Source: Sphingomonadales bacterium (GTDB lineage Bacteria; Pseudomonadota; Alphaproteobacteria; Sphingomonadales; Sphingomonadaceae). From it: a stretch of DNA of 6,092 nucleotides. The DNA is taken from the NCBI GenBank assembly GCA_004292705.1, contig RDXA01000151.1, forward strand, positions 1 through 6,092, written 5' to 3'. Below, in pieces: positions 1-5,016 of this stretch. Each line of letters opens with the position of its first letter. Position 1 is the first letter of the stretch. The notes under the pieces were generated by a model, which saw nothing but the letters and a program-made list of their open reading frames with translations, had not been told where the DNA came from and ran no database searches. The translations under genes and the position numbers were made by a program.

Positions 1-20
1 CACTCCGCCTTGTTCGCCAT
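1..20 (-). CDS. Start of the gene after nuoE (partial, identity unknown)
   Basis: An ATG on the minus strand at 18-20 overlaps the nuoE TGA stop as ATGA, the same coupling seen at other junctions of this operon. The frame reads M-A-N-K-A-E and then leaves the window. In many bacteria nuoF follows nuoE, so nuoF is the positional guess. These six residues do not resemble the N-terminus I expect of alphaproteobacterial NuoF (an ADKDRIFTN-like start), so a small intervening gene is equally possible. Too little is visible to assign a function. Confidence 0.55.
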
Positions 21-688
21 CACCATTCCCCCCGGTAATCGTGGTTGGCGCTGACCATGTCCTTGAGCGTGGTCGGCCCGCCCGAAGGCTCCGAGGTATG
101 CCGCCCCGGCTCCTGCGTGCCAGCCTTGGGGGTCTCGCCGCGCGCGAGGGCATCGAGCACCGCGTCGAGGCGTTCCGGAGTCAGGTCCTCGTAGTTGTCG
201 TCGTTGATCTGGACCATCGGCGCGGTGGCGCAATTGCCCATGCATTCGACTTCGGTGAGGGTCCACAGCCCGTCGGCCGAGATGCCGCCCTTCACCATGC
301 CGCGCTTCTTGCAGGCGGTCATGATGTCGTCCGAGCCGCGCAGCATGCAGGGCGTGGTGCCGCACACCTGCACGTGGAATTTGCCCACGGGCTTCAGGTT
401 ATACATGAAGTAGAAGCTGGCGACTTCGAGCACGCGGATCACCGGCATGTCGAGGTACTGGGCGACATACTCGATCACCGGCAGCGGCAGCCACCCTTGC
501 GTATCGGTCTCCGCGCCGACCTGCCGCTGGGCCAGATCGAGCAGCGGCATCACCGCCGAACGCTGACGCCCCTCGGGATATTTGGCGATGTGCCAGTCGG
601 CGGTTTTCTTGTTCTCCGGCGTCCACGCGAAGCCGCTCCAACGGGCGCGCAGTTCGGGAGTGTCGGGAGCGGGGGTGCGGTCAGCCAT
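20..688 (-). CDS. nuoE: NADH-quinone oxidoreductase subunit E (NuoE, 24 kDa-type)
   Basis: This is the 222-residue thioredoxin-fold subunit of the NADH-oxidising module of complex I on the cytoplasmic side. It pairs with NuoF and carries the [2Fe-2S] cluster N1a. The four expected ligands are present: Cys109 and Cys114 (CGTTPC), then Cys149 and Cys153 (CMGNC), in the family pattern C-x4-C-x34-C-x3-C. The N-terminal helical part includes a VIRVLEVASFYFMY stretch (about 83-96) typical of the family. The protein is longer than E. coli NuoE (about 166 residues) because of a tail from about 185 to 222 rich in Gly, Pro, Ser and Thr. Tails of this kind are usual in alphaproteobacteria. The ATG directly abuts the TAG of the upstream gene. 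A GAGAGA stretch encoded in the last codons of that gene, 5 bases before the ATG, is the likely ribosome binding site. The stop overlaps the next ATG. Confidence 0.97.
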   Translation of the reverse strand: MADRTPAPDTPELRARWSGFAWTPENKKTADWHIAKYPEGRQRSAVMPLLDLAQRQVGAETDTQGWLPLPVIEYVAQYLDMPVIRVLEVASFYFMYNLKPVGKFHVQVCGTTPCMLRGSDDIMTACKKRGMVKGGISADGLWTLTEVECMGNCATAPMVQINDDNYEDLTPERLDAVLDALARGETPKAGTQEPGRHTSEPSGGPTTLKDMVSANHDYRGEW

Positions 689-1144
689 CTAGTCTCTCTC
701 GATCACGTTGAGGCGTCCGACCAGAAGACTGCGCTCCGAAGCTTCAAGTTCAAACACCAGCAACCAACTCTTGCCAGTTATTGGCATCTGCGAGTTCGGG
801 TATCGTTCCTTCCAGACTGCACAAACCAGAAGGTCATCGACAACAATCGGAACATCCCAAGACATCGTACGATGAGTTTCCCGAAAGGGCATGCTTCGAA
901 GATAACTGATTGCCGCGTCTCTTGTCGGAAAGGGTCGGTCGCAACCGCCCATTCCGATAAAGCCATCGGCGAACAGGTCTGAGGCCTGATCGTAATCTGC
1001 TCTTTTGATTGAGTCGAAAAGGCGAAAGACAAGGTTGGTGATTTCGTCGGTGGTGGGCTGCGGAACTTGCGCAAAAGCGCTGTTACCAGCCATCAATGCT
1101 GGCGCCATGGCTACAATTCCTATCGCTTCGCGACGACCGATCAC
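689..1144 (-). CDS. Exported NTF2/SnoaL-like protein inserted between nuoD and nuoE (function unknown)
   Basis: This gene encodes 151 residues from a GTG start. The N-terminus is a signal peptide: Arg4-Arg5, then a hydrophobic Ala/Ile/Met-rich stretch (about 7-20), then a likely cleavage after AFA (residue 25, before Gln26). The twin arginine followed by E-A-I-G is compatible with Tat export but is not a strict consensus. The mature part begins with a helix ([19 protein letters not shown]) and a D-L-F-A-D-G-F segment, and ends in predicted beta strands ([36 protein letters not shown]). That order recalls the NTF2/SnoaL fold, an inference without database support. It is not a recognised complex I subunit. 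The GTG overlaps the nuoD stop (GTGA) and the TAG abuts nuoE, so it should be cotranscribed and translationally coupled. GC over 781-1080 is about 52% against 62-64% in adjacent nuoD and nuoE, which suggests later acquisition. Confidence 0.82.
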   Translation of the reverse strand: MIGRREAIGIVAMAPALMAGNSAFAQVPQPTTDEITNLVFRLFDSIKRADYDQASDLFADGFIGMGGCDRPFPTRDAAISYLRSMPFRETHRTMSWDVPIVVDDLLVCAVWKERYPNSQMPITGKSWLLVFELEASERSLLVGRLNVIERD

Positions 1145-2352
1145 CGGTCACACTCCCCGAACACCACGTCGATCGCGCCCAGAATGGCGGTCGCGTCGGG
1201 GAGCATGTGGCCCTTGGACATGAAGTCCATCGCCTGCAGGTGCGAGAAGGCGGTGGGGCGGATCTTGCAGCGGTAGGGCTTGTTGGTGCCGTCGCTGACG
1301 AGATAGACGCCGAATTCGCCCTTGGGGCTCTCGGTCGCAACGTAAACCTCGCCTGCCGGCACATGGAAGCCTTCGGTGTAGAGCTTGAAGTGGTGGATTA
1401 GGCTTTCCATCGACTGCTTCATTTCACCGCGTTTCGGCGGAGAAACCTTGCCGTCGGTCGAGGCAATCGGCCCTTGCGGCATGTCGCGCAGACACTGCCG
1501 GATGATCTTCGCGCTCTCGTAGACTTCCTTCACGCGCACCATGAAGCGGTCGTAGCAGTCCGAATTGGTGCCGACCGGAATGTCGAACTCCATGCGGTCA
1601 TAGACGTCATAGGGCTGGCTCTTGCGCAGATCCCACGGGATGCCCGCCGCGCGGATCATCGGGCCGGAGAAACCCCAGGCCACGGCATCATCACGGCTGA
1701 CCACGGCGATATCGACATTGCGCTGCTTGAAGATGCGGTTGTCCATCACGAGGCTCATCGCGTCTTCGAACAGCTGGAAGAAGCGGTTGTCGAGCCAGTC
1801 GCCGATATCCACCAGCAGCTTCTCCGGCACATCCTGATGGACGCCGCCCGGGCGGAAATAGGCGCTGTGCATCCGCGCTCCGCTCGCCCGCTCGAAGAAG
1901 TTGAGGCAATCCTCGCGCAGGTCCATGATCCACAGGTTCGGCGTGAACGCCCCCACATCGAGGATGTGCGCGCCCATGTTGAGCATGTGGTTGCAGATGC
2001 GGGTGAGCTCGGCGAACAGCACGCGCAGATATTGCGCGCGGATCGGCACTTCGAGGTTCAGCAGCTTTTCGATGGCGAGCACGTAGCTGTGCTCCATCGC
2101 CAGCGGCGAGCAGTAATCGAGCCGGTCGAAATAGGGCAGCGCCTGAAGATAGGTCTTGTGCTCGATCAGCTTTTCGGTGCCGCGGTGGAGCAGGCCGACA
2201 TGCGGGTCGATCCGCTCGATCACTTCGCCGTCCAGCTCCATCACCATCCGCAGCACACCGTGCGCGGCCGGGTGCTGGGGGCCGAAATTGATCGTGTAGT
2301 TGCTGATCACCTCACCGGTGGTGGTGAGCGATTCTTCGCGTTGCATGGTCAT
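1141..2352 (-). CDS. nuoD: NADH-quinone oxidoreductase subunit D (NuoD, 49 kDa-type)
   Basis: This is the 403-residue peripheral-arm subunit that, with NuoB, forms the quinone-reduction cavity next to cluster N2. It descends from the [NiFe]-hydrogenase large subunit, and the metal-binding cysteines of that enzyme are absent, as expected. Visible signatures are [12 protein letters not shown] (24-35), LHRGTEKL (55-62) and [10 protein letters not shown] (75-84). His31 and Tyr80 are 49 residues apart, matching the spacing of the quinone-binding His38 and Tyr87 of Thermus. The C-terminus ([11 protein letters not shown]) matches the usual family end, so the protein is full length. It is separate from NuoC, unlike the fused NuoCD of E. 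coli. The ATG overlaps the nuoC stop (ATGA). A strong GGGGAGG ribosome site lies 7 bases upstream, inside nuoC. The stop overlaps the GTG of the inserted gene. Confidence 0.98.
   Translation of the reverse strand: MTMQREESLTTTGEVISNYTINFGPQHPAAHGVLRMVMELDGEVIERIDPHVGLLHRGTEKLIEHKTYLQALPYFDRLDYCSPLAMEHSYVLAIEKLLNLEVPIRAQYLRVLFAELTRICNHMLNMGAHILDVGAFTPNLWIMDLREDCLNFFERASGARMHSAYFRPGGVHQDVPEKLLVDIGDWLDNRFFQLFEDAMSLVMDNRIFKQRNVDIAVVSRDDAVAWGFSGPMIRAAGIPWDLRKSQPYDVYDRMEFDIPVGTNSDCYDRFMVRVKEVYESAKIIRQCLRDMPQGPIASTDGKVSPPKRGEMKQSMESLIHHFKLYTEGFHVPAGEVYVATESPKGEFGVYLVSDGTNKPYRCKIRPTAFSHLQAMDFMSKGHMLPDATAILGAIDVVFGECDR
1153..1158 (-). promoter_or_regulatory. Ribosome binding site supporting the GTG start of the inserted gene
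   Basis: GGGGAG on the minus strand lies 8 bases before the GTG at 1142-1144. It is encoded by the Gly-Glu codons near the end of nuoD. It supports the GTG as start, which also gives a complete signal peptide. The first downstream ATG (Met13) would delete half of that peptide. Confidence 0.6.
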
Positions 2353-2993
2353 TTCTTGGCCTCCCCTTCCGGTTTGGCGAGGGCCTTTTCATCGCCGGGC
2401 AGCACGTAATCGGTGCCCTCCCACGGGGAGAGGAAATCGAAGGTGCGCATTTCCTGCGCCAGCTCAACCGGCTCATACACTACGCGCTTTTCCTCCTCGG
2501 AATAGCGCAGTTCGGTATAGCCCGTCATCGGGAAGTCCTTCCGGAACGGGTGGCCCTCGAAACCGTAATCGGTGAGGATGCGGCGCAGATCGGCGTTACC
2601 GGCGAAGGTTACGCCGTACATGTCGAACACCTCGCGCTCGAGCCACCCGGCGTTGGGCCACAGCGTGGTGACGGTCGGGACCGGGGTGTCTTCGCTCGCC
2701 GAGCACTTCACCATCACGCGGTGGTTCTTCGTCAGGCTCTGGAGCATGTAGACCACCTCGAACCGTTCAGCCCGGTCGGGGTAATCGACGCCCGCGATTT
2801 CCATCAGCTGCTGGTAGGCATGGTCTTCGCGCAGGATTTGGAGCACGCGAGCAATCGCGTCACGCTCGACACGGAAGATGACCTCGCCATGAGCTTCGAT
2901 TGCTTCGATCAGCCAGACCGAGATGGTTTCGCTGATGGCGTCGATCACGCCGTCGTTCGGGGCGAATTTCGGGGCGGAGTGGAGTACGGCCAT
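2349..2993 (-). CDS. nuoC: NADH-quinone oxidoreductase subunit C (NuoC, 30 kDa-type)
   Basis: This is the 214-residue hydrophilic peripheral-arm subunit with no redox centre. It packs against NuoD and NuoB and is needed for assembly of the connecting module. The family signature is clear: [10 protein letters not shown] at 119-128, followed by [20 protein letters not shown] (135-154) and the MTGYTELRY continuation. The N-terminal half (about 15-100) has the usual alpha/beta domain with IAGVDYPDR at 67-74. The acidic and basic tail after [13 protein letters not shown] is variable in the family. The ATG at 2991-2993 lies 11 bases after the nuoB TAA, the only non-overlapping junction in the visible operon. 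TAAGGG, partly made of the nuoB stop, is the likely but weak ribosome binding site. The TGA overlaps the nuoD ATG. Confidence 0.97.
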   Translation of the reverse strand: MAVLHSAPKFAPNDGVIDAISETISVWLIEAIEAHGEVIFRVERDAIARVLQILREDHAYQQLMEIAGVDYPDRAERFEVVYMLQSLTKNHRVMVKCSASEDTPVPTVTTLWPNAGWLEREVFDMYGVTFAGNADLRRILTDYGFEGHPFRKDFPMTGYTELRYSEEEKRVVYEPVELAQEMRTFDFLSPWEGTDYVLPGDEKALAKPEGEAKK

Positions 2994-3004
2994 ATTATGC
3001 GCCC

Positions 3005-3583
3005 TTACCGCTCGATCGTGCCGACGCGGCGGATCTTCCGCTGCAATTGCATCACGCCATAAAGCAGCGCTTCGGCGGTCGGGGGGCAGCCGGGGACGTA
3101 GATATCGACCGGCACGATCCGGTCACAGCCGCGCACGACGGAATAGGAATAGTGGTAATAGCCGCCGCCATTGGCGCAGGAACCCATGCTGATCACATAC
3201 TTGGGATCAGACATCTGGTCATAGACCTTGCGCAGCGCCGGGGCCATCTTGTTGCACAGCGTGCCTGCCACGATCATCACGTCCGACTGGCGCGGGGACG
3301 CGCGCGGGGCGGCTCCGAAACGCTCCATGTCATAACGCGGCATGTTCACATGGATCATCTCGACCGCGCAGCAGGCAAGCCCAAAGGTCATCCACCACAG
3401 CGAACCGGTGCGCGCCCACTGGAACAGATCCTCGGTCGAGGTTACGAGGAAACCCTTGTCATTCACCTCGGTTTGAAGCGCGGTGAAATAGGCAGGATCG
3501 GGCGTGCGCACTTCGCCGCCCTTGGCGGTCGTCAACGCGGAAATGTCGGGCAACCCTTGGGGAGGAGTAACGATGGTATTCAT
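3005..3583 (-). CDS. nuoB: NADH-quinone oxidoreductase subunit B (NuoB, PSST-type)
   Basis: This subunit binds the terminal [4Fe-4S] cluster N2, which passes electrons to quinone at the interface with NuoD. With the start chosen here it is 192 residues. The N2 ligands are all present: the tandem Cys71-Cys72 (GLACCAVEM), Cys136 ([11 protein letters not shown]) and Cys166 (YVPGCPP). Other family blocks are [20 protein letters not shown] and [14 protein letters not shown]. An in-frame ATG at 3610 would add nine residues (MEERGVGLG) and overlap nuoA by 31 bases. I prefer the ATG at 3581-3583 because it forms an ATGA overlap with the nuoA stop, like other junctions here, and because the extra residues are only the nuoA tail read in another frame. 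The ribosome site is weak (GGGA next to the ATG), consistent with coupled translation. The roughly 45-residue segment before the conserved core resembles sphingomonad NuoB. Confidence 0.97.
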   Translation of the reverse strand: MNTIVTPPQGLPDISALTTAKGGEVRTPDPAYFTALQTEVNDKGFLVTSTEDLFQWARTGSLWWMTFGLACCAVEMIHVNMPRYDMERFGAAPRASPRQSDVMIVAGTLCNKMAPALRKVYDQMSDPKYVISMGSCANGGGYYHYSYSVVRGCDRIVPVDIYVPGCPPTAEALLYGVMQLQRKIRRVGTIER

Positions 3584-3966
3584 TCCCAGTCCAACGCCCC
3601 TTTCTTCCATTCATAGGCAAGGCCAACCGCCAAGATGAACAGGAACACCATCATGCCGGTCCAGCCCACCCAGCCCGTCTCCCCCAGGCTTACCGCCCAG
3701 GGGAACAGGAAGGCAGCCTCAAGGTCGAACACGATAAAGCTGATCGCAACCAGATAGAAGCGAACGTCAAACTGGCTGCGCGCGTCCTCAAAGGCGGGAA
3801 ATCCGCACTCGTATTCGGAGAGCTTTTCGGCATCGGGGTTGTGCGTGCCGGTCAGGCGCGACACAGCCATTGGTGCGAATACGAACAGGACCGAGAGCCC
3901 GAGCGCCACGAGCACGAATAACAGTATCGGCAGATACTGACTGAGGTCGACCACGACGATGTCCAA
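3580..3966 (-). CDS. nuoA: NADH-quinone oxidoreductase subunit A (NuoA, ND3-type)
   Basis: This is a 128-residue inner-membrane subunit of complex I and the first gene of the visible operon. Three membrane segments are apparent (about 11-34, 67-92 and 99-119). The long loop between the first two contains the conserved [20 protein letters not shown] block with Cys54, the counterpart of the mitochondrial ND3 loop that contacts the quinone site and moves between active and deactive states. The [11 protein letters not shown] stretch holds Asp81 and Glu83, matching the acidic pair of E. coli NuoA. The start is TTG at 3964-3966: an in-frame TAA lies just upstream and a GAGGGA ribosome site is 8 bases before it. 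A GTG at 3952-3954 would give [12 protein letters not shown], a start that looks closer to relatives from memory, but it has no ribosome site at a normal distance. No ATG is available at the N-terminus. Confidence 0.96.
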   Translation of the reverse strand: MDIVVVDLSQYLPILLFVLVALGLSVLFVFAPMAVSRLTGTHNPDAEKLSEYECGFPAFEDARSQFDVRFYLVAISFIVFDLEAAFLFPWAVSLGETGWVGWTGMMVFLFILAVGLAYEWKKGALDWE

Positions 3967-3974
3967 GCTGTTAA

Positions 3975-3980
3975 TCCCTC
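3975..3980 (-). promoter_or_regulatory. Ribosome binding site of nuoA (supports TTG start)
   Basis: GAGGGA on the minus strand is separated from the TTG at 3964-3966 by 8 bases. It would be 20 bases from the alternative GTG at 3952-3954, too far for normal initiation. Confidence 0.6.
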
Positions 3981-4126
3981 GGTCGCCCTAAGCCTCTCGC
4001 ATGCGGCGCGCAAGCCTGCGACTCGGGCAAAAGCCCATTAGAGTGTTGCAGGAAATCGAACATAGCTTGCGGGGAAGGCCTGATCCGCCGTCGGGTAAGC
4101 ATTCAAAATGAGCCTGTCGGACCTGG

Positions 4127-4149
4127 TTGTTCACACCAGCCTTGTTCAC
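4127..4149 (+). repeat. Direct repeat TTGTTCAC, two copies 15 bases apart
   Basis: TTGTTCAC occurs at 4127-4134 and again at 4142-4149 in the same orientation. The first copy lies inside a dyad, CTGGT (4123-4127) and ACCAG (4135-4139). The position between two divergent genes makes a regulator binding site possible. No regulator can be named, and the repeats are short enough to be chance. Confidence 0.35.
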
Positions 4150-4197
4150 GCGCGGCCGTCGCCGCACCGGCATTCTTGCGGACCCATTCGGGAAACG

Positions 4198-4227
4198 TTT
4201 ACCCTTCAACGGTAAATCTTGGCCAAG
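4198..4227. promoter_or_regulatory. Dyad cluster just upstream of the unknown gene (possible operator)
   Basis: TTTACC (4198-4203) and GGTAAA (4211-4216) form a perfect inverted repeat with a 7-base spacer. The perfect 10-base palindrome CTTGGCCAAG follows at 4218-4227. The cluster ends 22 bases before the ATG at 4250, where a promoter or operator would be expected. The half-sites differ by one base from the TTAACC half-site common in CtrA-type control regions, but neither copy matches that motif exactly, so no regulator is assigned. Confidence 0.35.
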
Positions 4228-4249
4228 ACAATAGCTTGAAGAGGCGCAA

Positions 4250-5005
4250 ATGTTTGGTCGCAAAGGGCTCAACCCGGCCCCCAAAAGGGTCTCGACGATG
4301 GAAGAACTGGCTGAGGCGCAAGGCCATATTGCCTCGCTCGATCATGCCCATGTCGCTGGGGAGATGTTCTTCGAATTGTGCTACAAGCAGCTCGCCCAGG
4401 GCGGGGATGCTGTCGGGATTGAGGACTTCATCGGGCTGCTGGCCTCGGCTGGCGGGGTCGCCTGCATTGCCACCTCGCTCATCGAATGGGAGTTCGTCAG
4501 AATGGGCCCCTTCGAGGGCGATCCCATCCTGGAACAGCAAATTGGCGGGAAGACCTATTTCTGCGGTGATCTGCCGACGCGCTATCTCTACGAAAGTCAG
4601 TTCTCGCTGCTCAACATCGCCCTTCCCTATGCGATGAAGCACGGTGCAGCCATCGAACATGATTTCCTGCACGAACCAGTCGCGCATGCGATGAAAACGG
4701 TCGGGACCCCACAATTTGGCGTGCCGCGCCTGCCTGCTGCGAACAGGCTCAATGCGAAGCCGCTCGAGCTCGCCCGGACCGCCTGGCCCCAGGCCGACCA
4801 TCTCTTCGACACTGTGCAGCTTGCCCTGCAATTCCGCCCGGCCGCTCTCGGCTTTGCCATCGGCAAGGCGTTCGACACGGCCGGCACTGTCATCGATCCG
4901 CTGGTCATGGCGACTATCGCCGTGGAATGCGCGGTGCCGATGTCGATGAGCGATCCCCACCAGTTCTGGGGCGATCGGCAACGGCTGAAGGCAAACGCCG
5001 CCTAG
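4250..5005 (+). CDS. Conserved-looking hypothetical protein, 251 residues, function unknown
   Basis: I do not recognise this protein. It starts at an ATG preceded by GAAGAGG with a 5-base spacer, a good ribosome site, and runs to a TAG at 5003-5005. The N-terminus (MFGRKGLNPAPKR) is basic with no signal peptide. A moderately hydrophobic stretch at about 60-79 (FIGLLASAGGVACIATSLIE) contains Gly, Ser and Thr and could be a buried helix rather than a true membrane segment. A central aromatic and charged region (TYFCGDLPTRYLYESQFSLL) begins at about 102. A second small-residue-rich region near 200-234 contains AALGFAIGKAFDTAGTVIDP. Cysteines are scattered with no metal-binding pattern. The amino acid composition is normal and third positions are GC-rich, so it is a real gene. 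It is divergent from nuo and convergent with the dehydrogenase gene, so it is probably monocistronic. Nothing in the sequence ties it to complex I. Confidence 0.88.
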   Translation: MFGRKGLNPAPKRVSTMEELAEAQGHIASLDHAHVAGEMFFELCYKQLAQGGDAVGIEDFIGLLASAGGVACIATSLIEWEFVRMGPFEGDPILEQQIGGKTYFCGDLPTRYLYESQFSLLNIALPYAMKHGAAIEHDFLHEPVAHAMKTVGTPQFGVPRLPAANRLNAKPLELARTAWPQADHLFDTVQLALQFRPAALGFAIGKAFDTAGTVIDPLVMATIAVECAVPMSMSDPHQFWGDRQRLKANAA

Positions 5006-5016
5006 GCGGCCGCCTA
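5003..5016. terminator. Palindrome between convergent stop codons (possible weak bidirectional terminator)
   Basis: TAGGCGGCCGCCTA is a perfect 14-base palindrome. Its left TAG is the stop of the plus-strand gene and its right end is the TAG of the minus-strand gene. It overlaps a second perfect palindrome, GCCGCCTAGGCGGC, at 4997-5010. Either could fold as a 5-pair stem with a 4-base loop. No T-run follows on either strand, so intrinsic termination is doubtful, but only 8 bases separate the genes and no better terminator is visible. Confidence 0.35.

Larger units (their letters stand above)
3967..4249. promoter_or_regulatory. Divergent intergenic region between nuoA and the unknown gene
   Basis: These 283 bases separate the minus-strand nuo operon from a plus-strand gene, so promoters in both directions are expected here. 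I found no pair of boxes close to TTGACA/TATAAT with normal spacing for either strand. The best -10-like strings on the minus strand (TATGTT near 4060 and TCTAAT near 4040) lack a matching -35. What can be seen is an 8-base direct repeat at 4127-4149, a dyad at 4123-4139, a second dyad at 4198-4216, a 10-base palindrome at 4218-4227, one GACTC (a CcrM-type GANTC site) at 4020-4024, and a tiny GGGC-AAAA-GCCC hairpin at 4025-4036. No small gene or RNA gene is convincing. Confidence 0.55.

Noticed and set aside
185..300. NuoE C-terminal cysteine pair as an unusual motif
   Set aside because: Cys149 and Cys153 are the standard second pair of N1a ligands, with normal spacing.
41..982. Plus-strand open frame of 313 codons crossing nuoE and the inserted gene
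   Set aside because: It runs antisense to two well-supported genes with signature motifs and has a His/Arg-rich shadow composition.
1474..2409. Long open frame (311 codons) on the plus strand opposite nuoD
   Set aside because: It mirrors the high-GC codons of nuoD, is rich in His, Arg, Ala and Val as expected of an antisense shadow, and has no recognisable domain. NuoD on the other strand is certain.
4025..4036. GGGC-AAAA-GCCC hairpin as a terminator or attenuator before nuoA
   Set aside because: The stem is only four pairs and no T-run follows on either strand.
4204..4232. Possible plus-strand promoter with GACAAT as -10
   Set aside because: The upstream box matches TTGACA at no more than three positions, and transcription would start almost at the ribosome site.
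3988..4284. Minus-strand frame of 98 codons in the nuoA upstream region
   Set aside because: It starts inside the opposite gene and has an irregular composition with no recognisable motif.
4199..4981. Open frame of 260 codons on the minus strand opposite the unknown gene
   Set aside because: The plus-strand frame has a good ribosome site and normal composition. The minus frame is rich in Arg, Gly and His and starts close to the convergent stop. I judge it a shadow, although the plus-strand gene is itself unassigned.
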